Notes: a model not told the origin generated them from the letters alone. Numbered from the stretch's first letter, positions 15,639 through 25,325 are shown. The stretch: DNA of 64,000 bases from DFXE01 sp032054765 (GCA_032054765.1 DAMBSC010000003.1:310001-374000), one strand, 5' to 3'. A program made the numbers and translations.

Positions 15639-16891
15639 AATATTATTGAATATGTTATATTAATATCTGCATACGGCTGATTCGCCACATAAATAATCAT
15701 ACTACCTACTTGATACAAAGGTTTTGTAAGCATTCCGGATTCATTAGCTGTATTAACGGAATCATTTTCGATAACTATTGGACAATAACAACCATCGATT
15801 ATGTTAGGATCGGTAATTGTATACTCCCAATATGTTTCACCTTGCGTCCAATTTGAAATGGACAGGACTGTTGTTCTATGTATGGGTAAAGTATTTGCTT
15901 TCATTGTACCATCTGATTCAATACTAACCTTTCCCCTCTCCGTACTGCCTTTAACAACTCCAAGTGTATTATTTGTAGCTGTAGATACCAGTGAATAGCC
16001 AATGTTTTTCCAGATCGCTTCTTCTCCATTATACCACCAGTCGTTATTATTAGTATCAATAAGCGTATGCCCTTGTTTTAAAGGTTTCCCTGTAAGCAAT
16101 TCCGTGGCGCGAGCATTTAACAACGCTTGGCCGCCTTCCGCGCTAAGAGATTCTGCTGTTTCTGCAATATGACCAAGGTAAACAACTGCTCCTTGTAAAG
16201 CCTGTATCTGGGTGGCATTGTCGTCTATTTGCCCTTTGTACGCATCTGTAAAGTCATTAGCGGAAAGACCTTTCCCGTTAATCTTATCTACTTTATTGTT
16301 TAATTCCCCGCTAAGCTGTGTGTTTGTAACATAGTTGCTATCATTTTGTAAATCAGAAGTTTTTAAGGGAATAGACGGTTTATTTTTGATATAGTCCGGT
16401 TCGGTATCGGTGGACTGATTCCAGTCAGCCTGTTTTTGCTGTGGAGCAACATACTCTACCAACTCTCCGACAGATGATCCGTCAGCGCCTGGTTTAAACA
16501 GGTATAGTTTGCCCGCCTCCAAGGAGGTTTCATCTACCAGTAAATTCCCAGCTCCGTCGCCTGGTGCGCCTTGCGGGATCGACATATTCATCTTATACCG
16601 CGGATTGCCTTCAACAGTCGTACCGTCAGGTATAAGTTCTACAGACGCAAGGCTCCCTGGCGTACCTGTCGTTATTATCCCTACTTGGAAAACAGGAGTA
16701 AAGCCGTTCTCTCCAAATACACCCAAAAGAAACCATACATCTGCATTGGTGGTTGGGGTTGCTATGTTATTGGATTTCGCCCAAAATACGGAATTACCGT
16801 TTCTAACTACATCCAACATCTTATATTCTGTCGTGGCATTCCAATTTCCTGTTGCTATTGGAACTATCCTACCTAAATTAGTTTCTGCCAT
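15635..16891 (-). CDS. Tail fibre shaft protein, cassette A
   Basis: 418 residues, paralogous to the 6493-7416 protein. N-terminal carbohydrate-binding-like module (IVPIATGNWNATTEYKMLDVV), a second beta module with GAPGDGAGN, then QKQADWNQSTDTEPDYIKNKPSIP, coiled-coil segments, an insertion (residues ~240-290) absent from the paralogue, and a C-terminal beta domain (WTQGETYWEYTITDPNIIDG). It starts on the same base that ends the upstream gene (1-bp overlap). Confidence 0.75.
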   Translation of the reverse strand: MAETNLGRIVPIATGNWNATTEYKMLDVVRNGNSVFWAKSNNIATPTTNADVWFLLGVFGENGFTPVFQVGIITTGTPGSLASVELIPDGTTVEGNPRYKMNMSIPQGAPGDGAGNLLVDETSLEAGKLYLFKPGADGSSVGELVEYVAPQQKQADWNQSTDTEPDYIKNKPSIPLKTSDLQNDSNYVTNTQLSGELNNKVDKINGKGLSANDFTDAYKGQIDDNATQIQALQGAVVYLGHIAETAESLSAEGGQALLNARATELLTGKPLKQGHTLIDTNNNDWWYNGEEAIWKNIGYSLVSTATNNTLGVVKGSTERGKVSIESDGTMKANTLPIHRTTVLSISNWTQGETYWEYTITDPNIIDGCYCPIVIENDSVNTANESGMLTKPLYQVGSMIIYVANQPYADINITYSIIL

Positions 16892-17922
16892 TATATCATT
16901 ACAATTAAATTACCTTCTTTTATTACAAACTGCGGCCCGTTATAGCCATCAGGGGTTCGCATTATTAATTCACCTGCCGAGAAGTCAACTATAAATGTGG
17001 CTAACATTACATCACCTTTGGCTTTCTCGCCGGTGTTCTCATATTCTTCTGCTTCTTCGTTCCAGTGCCACCAGAAACCGTCTCGTATCTCATCACGGTG
17101 ATCGGAGAGGGTTTTTAGCCGATCAGTGGCCTTGATGGCACTCTCTAATGCTGAGGCTGTATTTGCTTGTCGGGCTTCTTCGTTCTCTTCACGGGTAATT
17201 TCTGCTGTTTCTCTATCCGTTTCGGCAGTAACCCTCAGCTTTTCCACTTCAACCCTTGCCGTTTCGGCAGTCACACGACCCTCTTCTGCAGTATTACGGT
17301 CGGTTTCTTTATTGACACGTTTTGTTTCTGCCGATTTACGGGCCGTTTCATTAACTTTACGGGTGGCTTCGTTTTCTTCTCTGATTGACTCTGCTGCTAC
17401 TCTGCCTTCTTCTCTTTCCTCGAGTACTTGTTGTAATTGGGATATTTCCTCAGCCGCATCAATAGCGGGTTGTTGAAGTTCTTTTATCTGATCTTGAGTA
17501 AGATCGCTGTAATGAAGTGTCAGTTCGTCTTTTTGCCCGGCTGTGAGGTCTGTAAACTTTAACTTCAAGACATCATAGGGTATCAACAACTTGAAAGCTG
17601 TATCCGGCTCATTTTCGTACTTATATTCTATCCCAACGGAAGTTGTTTTGAAAATAGGTTTTTCTCCCTTGGGTCCTGTAATATCCGTAATAGAAATAAG
17701 ATTTTGCCAGACTCCGTTCAGTCCGAGTCTCCACTGAACATACGTTCCTGTATTCCTAAGATACGCATTGTCTCCTTTATCCCCTTTTGCACCTTTCATT
17801 TTAAGAGAAGGAGCACGCTTGGCTCTGTTTCCGGTAACGATTAAGATCTGACCGTTACTGATTTCAGAGTCATTGGCCTCTATAAGGGTATTTATGGGTA
17901 CTATGTCAAATTCCTGTGCCAT
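16891..17922 (-). CDS. Tail fibre adaptor with coiled-coil repeats, cassette A
   Basis: 343 residues: MAQEFDIVPINTLIE...GQILIVTGNRAKRAPS, then collagen-like MKGAKGDKGD, then a compact domain, a coiled coil of repeated heptads (TARVEVEKLRVTAETDRET, residues ~190-270) and a C-terminal cap with TPDGYNGPQFV. Paralogue of the 7422-8462 gene. It follows the Dit-like gene by 2 bp, so this is the original position of the receptor-binding cassette within the tail operon. Confidence 0.78.
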   Translation of the reverse strand: MAQEFDIVPINTLIEANDSEISNGQILIVTGNRAKRAPSLKMKGAKGDKGDNAYLRNTGTYVQWRLGLNGVWQNLISITDITGPKGEKPIFKTTSVGIEYKYENEPDTAFKLLIPYDVLKLKFTDLTAGQKDELTLHYSDLTQDQIKELQQPAIDAAEEISQLQQVLEEREEGRVAAESIREENEATRKVNETARKSAETKRVNKETDRNTAEEGRVTAETARVEVEKLRVTAETDRETAEITREENEEARQANTASALESAIKATDRLKTLSDHRDEIRDGFWWHWNEEAEEYENTGEKAKGDVMLATFIVDFSAGELIMRTPDGYNGPQFVIKEGNLIVMI

Positions 17923-17924
17923 AT

Positions 17925-18845
17925 TTATCTGTTTAATGTTAATATTTTACCTTCTTCATTGCTAAGTATACCGAGATCCGGGTCTTGTAAAACTGTAAGA
18001 ATAGTAGTTGTTCCATCCAGCCAGGTGACTACCGGAACGACGAATGAGATACTGAACTTTGCTCCTATCCGGCCTCCCCATGAAATGGTATAGGAAGGGC
18101 AATCCGTATAGTAGGCATAGGTTACGCCGCCTATCTCATTAATATATAAAGACTGCTTTCCCGGTTTGTTGAATTGCTGGAAGAACGCGGAGTAATTTGT
18201 AATAAACTCATCCTTCGATTCTGCCACCATCCAGAGGGGAATTGTTATTTCCTTGTGCATCAACCTTCTGGTTTCTAGGTCATATTCACGGCCATTGGTA
18301 AACGGTGTCTTAATATTCGGGTATTTTAGCATCTCTCCAATCTCGCCGTCAGGATGCACACCAAAGAGTCCGAAGTCCATTCCGTTTATTTCATAGGATC
18401 CACGAAGATTAATTCCTCCTGTCGGACTTTCTATTTGTGGTATCGCATTTTTGTCTTCTATAAAATTCAATGCAAATGAAGTTGCCGAAGGACCTGCATT
18501 GAACAACCTGGGAGATTCATACCTGGAGGTTTTATCGTACCTAAGTGTATGGATAAGTCCGTTTTCCAGATCCATTGAACGATATCCTACGGTTGTCATC
18601 TCGGTAAAGAAGCGACTGTATTTGTCCCAAAACTCATCCACAGAGGAATGTTTCATCATAAAGTCGAGTGTGACGTTTTTAGGCTCGTATTCTATTTTCC
18701 GCAGATCAGGTGTTATCCCGTCACGTTCGGCATAGTTACTGTATTGAACAGTCTTCCGCTTTGGATATTTAAACAGGTTGCCAAATGAGCCGTCCAGAAG
18801 CGTTATACCCCACGTGGATAGTAAGTTTTTGCCGTCGATTGTCAT
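17925..18845 (-). CDS. Distal tail (Dit-like) protein
   Basis: 306 residues following the tape measure with a 4-bp overlap. The pattern MTIDGKNLLSTWGITLLDGSF...YPKRK...R(D)GI, with later VTLDFMMKHSSVDEFWDKYSRF, suits the Dit/baseplate adaptor family of Gram-negative-type siphophages; a second half repeats the fold (EITIPLWMVAESKDEFITNYSAF). Dit forms the ring that joins tube, hub and fibres, in line with its place before hub and fibre genes. Assigned mainly by position and fold pattern. Confidence 0.65.
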   Translation of the reverse strand: MTIDGKNLLSTWGITLLDGSFGNLFKYPKRKTVQYSNYAERDGITPDLRKIEYEPKNVTLDFMMKHSSVDEFWDKYSRFFTEMTTVGYRSMDLENGLIHTLRYDKTSRYESPRLFNAGPSATSFALNFIEDKNAIPQIESPTGGINLRGSYEINGMDFGLFGVHPDGEIGEMLKYPNIKTPFTNGREYDLETRRLMHKEITIPLWMVAESKDEFITNYSAFFQQFNKPGKQSLYINEIGGVTYAYYTDCPSYTISWGGRIGAKFSISFVVPVVTWLDGTTTILTVLQDPDLGILSNEEGKILTLNR

Positions 18846-21800
18846 AGTCCAAGTCCTCCACCTTTCATTTTAACATCCAACGTATCCTGAAGCCTGTTTG
18901 CTACTTTTCCTATATTGCCGGCAATGTTATCATTACTATCCGCTATATTCACTGATAAACGCCGTATCTCGTCTGTGTTATCAGCTACTTGCGCAGTCAA
19001 TTCACGGATGGCAAAAACATCTTTCCACCCGTTAAGTTGTATGTCTCTTATTACGTTTAATGAATCTATTACCGGCACAAGTATTTCGCCTCTGCCTTCA
19101 TCGAGGGTGTACATCTGTGTACGTATGTCTTCCAGTACTACCCGAGCCGCTCCGGTCTGTCCGGCAAGGAGATCGACGCTTTCCTGTGATGCTTTTGCAT
19201 ACGCACCTTTGAGGGTGTTGTCGGAAGCTGGAGTTTCTTCTTCTTTGGGTTTTAAACTTATTCCGATATTTTCTAAGCTTCCGGTAAGAGTCGTCATGAC
19301 ATTTTGAAGCGTAGGGATATTTCTTTCATAATCAGAGATTAGACCTGCTGTCCTTTTACTAACAGCTTCCATTAACTGCTCTTCAGTCATATGACCGGCA
19401 GAATATTCTTCGTACAAACCACTGATATCATCACTATAAGTGCCCACCACCTGTTTCAATATAATTGTCCGCATCATATCTGTAACGATATTCCGGAAGG
19501 TCTGAGCAGCATAGTCCTTGAAAGAATCTAATGCGTCTTTTCCTTCATCAAACCAATCCCAAAGCGAATCAACGAAATTATCAACCAAGGGTGAATATAA
19601 AGAAGAAACGTATTCATGTAAAGTGTTTAAATACTCATCATATTGTTCTCTCAGTTTTACTAATTCTTCAAGAGTTGCTTTTGTTTCACCAACCAGTTTA
19701 TCCCCATATTTATTCAATACAACATTTGCAGTATCAAGGTTTAATAGTCCGGTTGAATCAAACAGATCTTCTTTAAGATTATTCTTAACCCATGTTGATA
19801 AATCTTCTGTTTTTTGTGACTTTCCTCCAATTCCAGACCCTAAAAAGCCCTTACTCGCCTTTCTGGTTTCGATACGTAAATTATTGACAGCTGCAGTTGT
19901 TCCTTCCTTATAGTTACTAAGAGAGCCGGCCCATGGATCGCTTGTGATTGCTTTCGCCCAACCAGGCATGTTTTTAAACAAATCCCCTAGGCCTATAGTT
20001 GTAAAGTCAGCAAACTTTGTGAACCAACCTGCCCCTGACTTATTTTGGTAAATAGCTTGTTCTTCTCTCAACTTAGCAAAGTATGCCTCTTCTGCTTTTA
20101 TGTTAAGCTCTTTTGCTTGCCTCAGTTCTTTCAGGTTATCTTCTGAAAACCAGTTTTCTTCCGCATGCTTAGCTTTTATTACAGCTATTTCATACTCATT
20201 GACCGCATCACGAAGTTTATTTATCTCTCCAATTTTTGCTGCATATTTATCATATTGGGCCTCCGCAGTTGGAAGAAGCTTATCCAATGACTTCATGAGT
20301 TGTATAGCTCCTTGTATTATGACAAGGATAACACTGGCTGTTTCTACTGCTCGTAAAGATGCTGTAGCGGCTTGTGAAGCAGATCTCATGCCATCAATAC
20401 TTGTATTCACAAACAAACCGATGTCTGCAATAAATCCGATCACCTCACCTGCTGTACCGCCCATTGAATCCCCAACTCCTTTTAAAGCAGTATAAAGTTC
20501 TCCTGTTTGTTTATTTACCTCTTTCTGGGTTTTAATAACCTGGTTATGTGATTTGGTAACATCATCAAGAGCTTCCTTATATTTAATCTCTGCTTCTGCT
20601 ATCTTTTCAACATCGCCTGCTTTTTGGGCGTTTTTCAGTTGATTACGGGCGACGGAAAGGGCGGCATTTGACTTTGTTAAGTCATTTTGTGCAGATGCCA
20701 AGGCCTTAAAAGGATTACGCGTTGTCAACTCACCTATAACCTGCTGTATTGTTGACGTATATTCTTTGAGTTCTGCCGGGTTTAAAACTTCTGAGGCTTT
20801 ACTCTTCATTCCTTCCAGTTGTGATAGAAGAGCCCCAAGTGTTTCCGAAGATGCATTTTTCAAGTCTTCAAATGTTCGGACATATTCAGGGCTTTCTTTC
20901 AATATATTGAAATCAAAAGAGATAAGAGATTTACCTTTGTTTTTTACTGCTTGTGCCATAGAACGGTCAAGCTGTTCTAGCTGGTTTTTATTACCCTCTT
21001 CTTCAGCTTTATCCCTTTGAGTTTGTAAAGTTTTTATATCGTCGTCATATTGTTTCTCTATTGCAAACCTTTTTGCGGCATAGTCTTGATATTTCTTTAA
21101 CAGATCATCAAGGTTCTTTTGCTCTTTTTCAGATTGTTCAGCAAGACCTTTTTGTTCTTTCTCTAATTGTTTAGCTAAAGCGAAATCTTTTTTCTCATTT
21201 GCATATGCAGTCTTTTGAGTTACCCATACCTGCTGATCCGGAGTTAATTTTTTTTGAGTTTCTTTCCATTCAGCTTCTTGATTTTTAATCTCATCTATTT
21301 GCTTTTGATATTCAATATTGATTTGTTCTCTTACACGCTCACCTTCATCTTTTATAGCGGAAATACGCAACTCTTCACGCTCTTGCTGGATTCTTAGGAT
21401 GTCGGAAGTAATTTGATTTTCTTTATTTTGAAGATTGTTGAAATTACTACTACCTGATGATGGTAGTATATCACCGATATCTATAGTGTTTAAAAGATTT
21501 TTATTAGCAGTCTCTAATGCGGTTATCTCATTATTTAAAATTGAAAGATTATTTTCATAATCTTCTATTTCTTTATTTACTGTATTTATCATTGATTGAT
21601 GAAAAGCATATGACTCTTCCGGCATTCCGGATAGATTTTTAGACTCTTCAACATATTTTGTTTTCCTGATTTCGACCTTCTCTTTTTCCGTCTCTATTCC
21701 TGTTTTCTTGGCTTCAAGGTCTATAATTTTTCCTTGGTTTTCCGTAATCTTATTTGCAGCCGCTCTTGCTTTTGCTACTTTAAGAATAGATTCAGAAAGT

Positions 21801-22546
21801 GTATTGTATGCATTGGCACCTTTGCCTAACAAAATTTCTTCTTGCGATAAATTCCCAAAATAGTTCGGATAAGTCTTTTGTAACTCCTTAGCGACTTTGA
21901 GACGTTCTTGTTTAGATCTTGTTTCATCTTGCGTTATTTTATACAAGATATCTAAGGATGCACTTTCCTTTATGGCTGCTTTTTCACCTTGGATAGACGC
22001 ATCTATCAGGCTGTCGGAGACAATATTATTTATACGGGCAATTTCTTCTTGCTTTTTCTTCCACTCTTCATATTTGAGGATTGCTGCTGTAATACCAGCT
22101 ATAATAAGTCCAATACCTCCTGCAACCAATCCTTTACTTAGCCCTATAGATAAACCTAATTGGGTGTTTAGTACTTTGGTCGCTCCATTCCAGAGACTTG
22201 TTAAACCAGTAACTATCTTTATGGAAGCTCCAACCTTTTCTTGAGCTACATTGAGTGTTTCACTTTCTTTACCGAATAGGGTTGCTACTCCCTGAGCGGT
22301 TGATAAAGCACCGGAAACTCCTTCAATACCTGATTTCAATCCTTTAAAAAGTTCCGGATTAAGCTTCTTTTGGAGTTGTTCATATAAAATAGTTGTCTTT
22401 CCTAGCTCTTTGTTTAATTCATTAAACTGTTTTGGTTTAACTGCCTGATCCATTAATAAAAGAACACTTTTCAGTTCTTCTATTCTTTTTTTAAGACGTT
22501 CTAATTCAGCCAAATCAGATTTGATATTATTTGTAAGTTCCGACAT
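18842..22546 (-). CDS. Tail tape measure protein
   Basis: 1234 residues, by far the longest gene in the locus. Extensive coiled coils (residues ~1-50, 260-360, 390-520, 640-700), a hydrophobic region near 140-165 (GLVAGGIGLIIAGITAAIL) and a second helical hydrophobic stretch near 720-770. It follows the assembly chaperone frames and precedes Dit, the standard order. Tape measure length scales at about 0.15 nm per residue in known siphophages, which would give a tube of roughly 185 nm. Confidence 0.9.
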   Translation of the reverse strand: MSELTNNIKSDLAELERLKKRIEELKSVLLLMDQAVKPKQFNELNKELGKTTILYEQLQKKLNPELFKGLKSGIEGVSGALSTAQGVATLFGKESETLNVAQEKVGASIKIVTGLTSLWNGATKVLNTQLGLSIGLSKGLVAGGIGLIIAGITAAILKYEEWKKKQEEIARINNIVSDSLIDASIQGEKAAIKESASLDILYKITQDETRSKQERLKVAKELQKTYPNYFGNLSQEEILLGKGANAYNTLSESILKVAKARAAANKITENQGKIIDLEAKKTGIETEKEKVEIRKTKYVEESKNLSGMPEESYAFHQSMINTVNKEIEDYENNLSILNNEITALETANKNLLNTIDIGDILPSSGSSNFNNLQNKENQITSDILRIQQEREELRISAIKDEGERVREQINIEYQKQIDEIKNQEAEWKETQKKLTPDQQVWVTQKTAYANEKKDFALAKQLEKEQKGLAEQSEKEQKNLDDLLKKYQDYAAKRFAIEKQYDDDIKTLQTQRDKAEEEGNKNQLEQLDRSMAQAVKNKGKSLISFDFNILKESPEYVRTFEDLKNASSETLGALLSQLEGMKSKASEVLNPAELKEYTSTIQQVIGELTTRNPFKALASAQNDLTKSNAALSVARNQLKNAQKAGDVEKIAEAEIKYKEALDDVTKSHNQVIKTQKEVNKQTGELYTALKGVGDSMGGTAGEVIGFIADIGLFVNTSIDGMRSASQAATASLRAVETASVILVIIQGAIQLMKSLDKLLPTAEAQYDKYAAKIGEINKLRDAVNEYEIAVIKAKHAEENWFSEDNLKELRQAKELNIKAEEAYFAKLREEQAIYQNKSGAGWFTKFADFTTIGLGDLFKNMPGWAKAITSDPWAGSLSNYKEGTTAAVNNLRIETRKASKGFLGSGIGGKSQKTEDLSTWVKNNLKEDLFDSTGLLNLDTANVVLNKYGDKLVGETKATLEELVKLREQYDEYLNTLHEYVSSLYSPLVDNFVDSLWDWFDEGKDALDSFKDYAAQTFRNIVTDMMRTIILKQVVGTYSDDISGLYEEYSAGHMTEEQLMEAVSKRTAGLISDYERNIPTLQNVMTTLTGSLENIGISLKPKEEETPASDNTLKGAYAKASQESVDLLAGQTGAARVVLEDIRTQMYTLDEGRGEILVPVIDSLNVIRDIQLNGWKDVFAIRELTAQVADNTDEIRRLSVNIADSNDNIAGNIGKVANRLQDTLDVKMKGGGLGL

Positions 22547-22612
22547 ATTTTTTCTTTTTTTTATTTTAGTAGTTGATAGTTAGTAGATTAATTAATAATT
22601 AACCATTAATCA

Positions 22613-22825
22613 CTAATCATTACCTTTGATATTTCCTCCCATCAGTTCTTTGCTGGTTGTTTTCTTGATTACTTTTCCGTAGGCTTCATGGAGTTTGTCT
22701 TTTTGCATGATCAGAAGGTTTCTGTAAGGTATTTTTTCGAACACTTCTGTATAAGTAAGGTGTAATGCATCCATGAATGTTGTGATCTGACCTAAGAGCG
22801 TTTCGTTTCCTATTAGTTGGGTTTT
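22613..22825 (-). CDS. Tail assembly chaperone T-part, reached by -1 frameshift
   Basis: Reading leftward in the -1 frame from GCAAAACC at 22828-22821, an open frame runs through SKTQLIGNETLLGQITTF... to a TAG at 22615-22613 (67 codons past the overlap). It has no good start of its own. It overlaps the end of the 22813-23241 gene, as in lambda gpG/gpGT. The shift site is a run of four A within GCA AAA CCC; it is not a perfect XXXYYYZ heptamer, so slipping efficiency is uncertain. Confidence 0.65.
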   Translation of the reverse strand, partial: KTQLIGNETLLGQITTFMDALHLTYTEVFEKIPYRNLLIMQKDKLHEAYGKVIKKTTSKELMGGNIKGND

Positions 22826-23241
22826 GCTGCCAGTGTCACTACGCTCGATACTGAACTGGCACAGATAAAAAAATCTTCCGCCTGGATGAGTTCTATCGCG
22901 CTGACGACCGCTTCGTTCATTTCTTTAGGAAGTACACTTCGTTTGCCATACCGCCATTTGAGATAAAGTAATTTTGATTTTATTTTCCACCACCTGACAT
23001 CTCCGGTAACAAATACGCTTAATCCCTTTAGTATAGGAGATATATTTTTAGGTATCTGTGGGATAACCGTTAGCCGGGTTTGTCCTTCTGTATTAAAGTC
23101 TAAATCTGCCCAATAGCGGAATGCGCGACACATTATCTTAATTGTAGGCGGGTAAATGGAATAGACTTTACCTGCAATTAATATATTCTTGAAGTCTATC
23201 CCTAAAAGGGAGCTGGTTGTTAATTTTGCTGCTTTGTTCAT
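22813..23241 (-). CDS. Tail assembly chaperone, G-part
   Basis: 142 residues between the tube and tape measure genes. It starts MNKAAKLTTSSLLGIDFKN and ends ...SVVTLAAKPN at TAA 22813-22815. Position, size and the overlapping -1 frame identify it as the shorter of the two tail assembly chaperones that coat the tape measure before the tube polymerises; these are not in the final particle. A heptamer-type inverted repeat lies between it and the tube gene. Confidence 0.75.
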   Translation of the reverse strand: MNKAAKLTTSSLLGIDFKNILIAGKVYSIYPPTIKIMCRAFRYWADLDFNTEGQTRLTVIPQIPKNISPILKGLSVFVTGDVRWWKIKSKLLYLKWRYGKRSVLPKEMNEAVVSAIELIQAEDFFICASSVSSVVTLAAKPN

Positions 23242-23245
23242 TTGT

Positions 23246-23322
23246 GTTTGTAGTTGGTAGTTAGTAGTTGGTAGTTAGTAGTTTTTTTTACTTACTACTA
23301 ACTACTGTCTACTAGCTACTAT
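23246..23322. repeat. Heptamer-period inverted repeat (TAGTTGGTAGTTAG type)
   Basis: GTAGTTGGTAGTTAGTAGTTGGTAG is followed by its approximate complement ACTACTAACTACT...CTAGCTACT, able to form a long hairpin between the tube gene and the chaperone gene. Confidence 0.6.
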
Positions 23323-23892
23323 TTAAGCAACATTATCAACCGCAGATTTAAGAACCCATACTTCCGGTTCAATCTGAATGTCCGGTTCAAGTGGAGTAGC
23401 TGTTACCGCAATAGCAATCGCGTTGTCAGCAGATGCACCACGTGCAATTACTGAAGCTTTTGGGAATACGATGTAAACATTGTCTTCCGTCAATCCAACG
23501 ATTGTCATGTTTTCCACTTTGTAATCTATCGGAGCAGAATATTTCTTATCGTTTGAACCACCACCTTCGAAGTCTGCTTTTACTTCAAAGTCATATTTAC
23601 CGATTGAGAAAGTGATTGTTGAGTCACCACCTTCTACGCTTTGACGATATGTCTTTTTAGTAAGCTGATTCTTGTACTGAGTGATTGTAGCTTCTGCTTT
23701 TTCATAGTTCCAGGTGTCCTGATGAACGTTTTCAACCTGTTTTGTTGAAGCATTTGCTAAAAACGCTTTTAATTCTGCTGCAGATAAACCTGTTTCTGCT
23801 CTACCATCTACATAAGGAATTGCAACCGTTGCCAACGGTGCTCCGTAATAGATCTTCTTAATACCAATAGCCGAAATTTTTTCTCCTGCCAT
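23323..23892 (-). CDS. Tail tube protein
   Basis: 189 residues, beta-rich, no signal. The order VEGGDSTITFSIGKYDFEVKADFEGG, then YKVENMTIVGLTEDNVYIVFPKASVI, then an alanine-rich VTATPLEPD segment fits phage tail tube proteins of the lambda gpV/Hcp-like fold. First gene of the tail operon, behind a promoter box on its own strand (23939-23946). No sheath gene is present nearby, so the tail is non-contractile. No capsid or connector gene lies upstream of it. Confidence 0.75.
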   Translation of the reverse strand: MAGEKISAIGIKKIYYGAPLATVAIPYVDGRAETGLSAAELKAFLANASTKQVENVHQDTWNYEKAEATITQYKNQLTKKTYRQSVEGGDSTITFSIGKYDFEVKADFEGGGSNDKKYSAPIDYKVENMTIVGLTEDNVYIVFPKASVIARGASADNAIAIAVTATPLEPDIQIEPEVWVLKSAVDNVA

Positions 23893-23938
23893 AATTTTTA
23901 AGTTTTTAAATTGTTCAAAATATTTATTTGTGGTTCTG

Positions 23939-23946
23939 CAAAATTA
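23939..23946 (-). promoter_or_regulatory. Probable promoter of the tail operon
   Basis: Minus-strand TAATTTTG followed by CAG matches TAnnTTTG, 47 bp upstream of the tube ATG. Confidence 0.45.
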
Positions 23947-24120
23947 TGGCTTAATGCGGTGGTGGTAAAGGCTTTATTTTGTGTTTACTTTATAGATTTA
24001 TCATAGTTTTTTCATTGTTGGTTTGTAGCATGACAGTGTATTTTTACAAAAAACACACCATTCACAATCAAAACAATAGAATTTTTACACTATTTTTTCT
24101 ATTTAATTAAATAATATTTA

Positions 24121-24128
24121 TACATTTG
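24121..24128 (+). promoter_or_regulatory. -7 promoter box for the 24147 lipoprotein
   Basis: TACATTTG followed by CA, about 18 bp before the ATG, giving a very short 5' leader. Confidence 0.5.
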
Positions 24129-24146
24129 CAACAAATACTAATTATC

Positions 24147-24887
24147 ATGAAAAAATTAAATGTACTATCACTGTTAGCCTTTATGGTTTTGATGTCTTGT
24201 TCTAGTGAAGATAACGACAAACCTGCTAAGGATGAAAAGATCAATCTGGAAACAACTGAGTTTACCCTTCATTTTGAAGATGTCGCACAAATCAAAGCAA
24301 CTTCTTCCCTTGATATAGAATATATGTCTGAAAGTGAGTATGTGGCTAAAGTTTCATCTTCAGGACTTATTACTGCCGGAAAAGTGGGTGAAACCAATAT
24401 TGTATTAGATAACGGAAAAGATGTGAAAAAAGTAGAAGTTATCATTGAGCCTAAGTATAACCTTTTCCCTGAGCCAATACATACGCTACAATTCAATATG
24501 TCAAAAGAAGGTATTATTGAGAAATTGGGCTCTCCATCCTTTCAAAATGCGACAGGAATGATATATACAAACTTCTATTCATTTTATTCGTATATGTTTT
24601 TGTTTGACAATAACAAAGTAACTTCTATGGCTGTTGTTTTCGATATGGCAAGATATCCTGAAGCCCTCGTGGAGTTCCTGGTTGAAAGGTATCAGGTAGT
24701 AACTGTGGATCCTGACGAGTTAACAGCCGGGTTTATAAATGAAAAGCAGGATCTTCTGATAGCACTTGCCCCAACAAGTGATTATTCTGATATGATGATT
24801 CTTTATTCTCCCAGAACTAACCAGTCAAAATCTACAGATACAGATATTAAGTCGGCTGTTGAAGAGATGCTTTTGATGAGGAAGTAA
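24147..24887 (+). CDS. Lipoprotein with Ig-like (BIG2-type) domain
   Basis: From ATG 24147, 246 residues. Lipoprotein signal MKKLNVLSLLAFMVLMSCSSED. Residues ~30-100 (FTLHFEDVAQIKATSS...YVAKVSSSGLITAGKVGETNIVL) are a BIG2/bacterial Ig-like domain by the characteristic SxGxITAxxxGxT pattern. The C-terminal ~140 residues are not recognised. It faces away from the tail genes and occupies the place where a phage would carry its head genes; its own promoter marks it as a cargo gene. Confidence 0.75.
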   Translation: MKKLNVLSLLAFMVLMSCSSEDNDKPAKDEKINLETTEFTLHFEDVAQIKATSSLDIEYMSESEYVAKVSSSGLITAGKVGETNIVLDNGKDVKKVEVIIEPKYNLFPEPIHTLQFNMSKEGIIEKLGSPSFQNATGMIYTNFYSFYSYMFLFDNNKVTSMAVVFDMARYPEALVEFLVERYQVVTVDPDELTAGFINEKQDLLIALAPTSDYSDMMILYSPRTNQSKSTDTDIKSAVEEMLLMRK

Positions 24888-24944
24888 ATGAGATTTGCTC
24901 CTTTCAAAAAGAAGAAAGACTGCTAAAAAAGCATGAAATGGTAT

Positions 24945-25325
24945 TTAGACAGGCAATTTACTCCTGTCTTTATACTTTTCTATATCAGGCATTTCTAAAC
25001 CTACTTTGGTGTATAATTTTCTATACCGCTTGTCTATCTCATCGAATTTTTTTACATACTCAGAGATAGCGAAATTTGAGCCATGAGCTTTGAGTATTTC
25101 TTCATATAAAGATTCATCTAAATGATTTTTCCCACCAAAGACATCTCCTTTCATAAAACATATCTGAGCATTTCTTACTTTGTTGCCTGAAGGAATCATC
25201 ATTTTGATTTTTTTTACATCATTGGTCATATACCATATCTTAACATAAAAGATGATTTGTATAATACCTAAAACAATGAGTAATAGCGAAAGAAATAACA
25301 CACCGAATACTTCTAAAATGTCCAT
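24945..25325 (-). CDS. Membrane-anchored hypothetical protein
   Basis: 126 residues: one strong N-terminal membrane segment (residues 3-33, VFGVLFLSLLLIVLGIIQIIFYVKIWYM), then a mostly helical cytoplasmic or periplasmic domain with YKDRSKLPV at the end. No family recognised. Convergent with the preceding lipoprotein, and possibly another cargo gene. Confidence 0.55.
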   Translation of the reverse strand: MDILEVFGVLFLSLLLIVLGIIQIIFYVKIWYMTNDVKKIKMMIPSGNKVRNAQICFMKGDVFGGKNHLDESLYEEILKAHGSNFAISEYVKKFDEIDKRYRKLYTKVGLEMPDIEKYKDRSKLPV

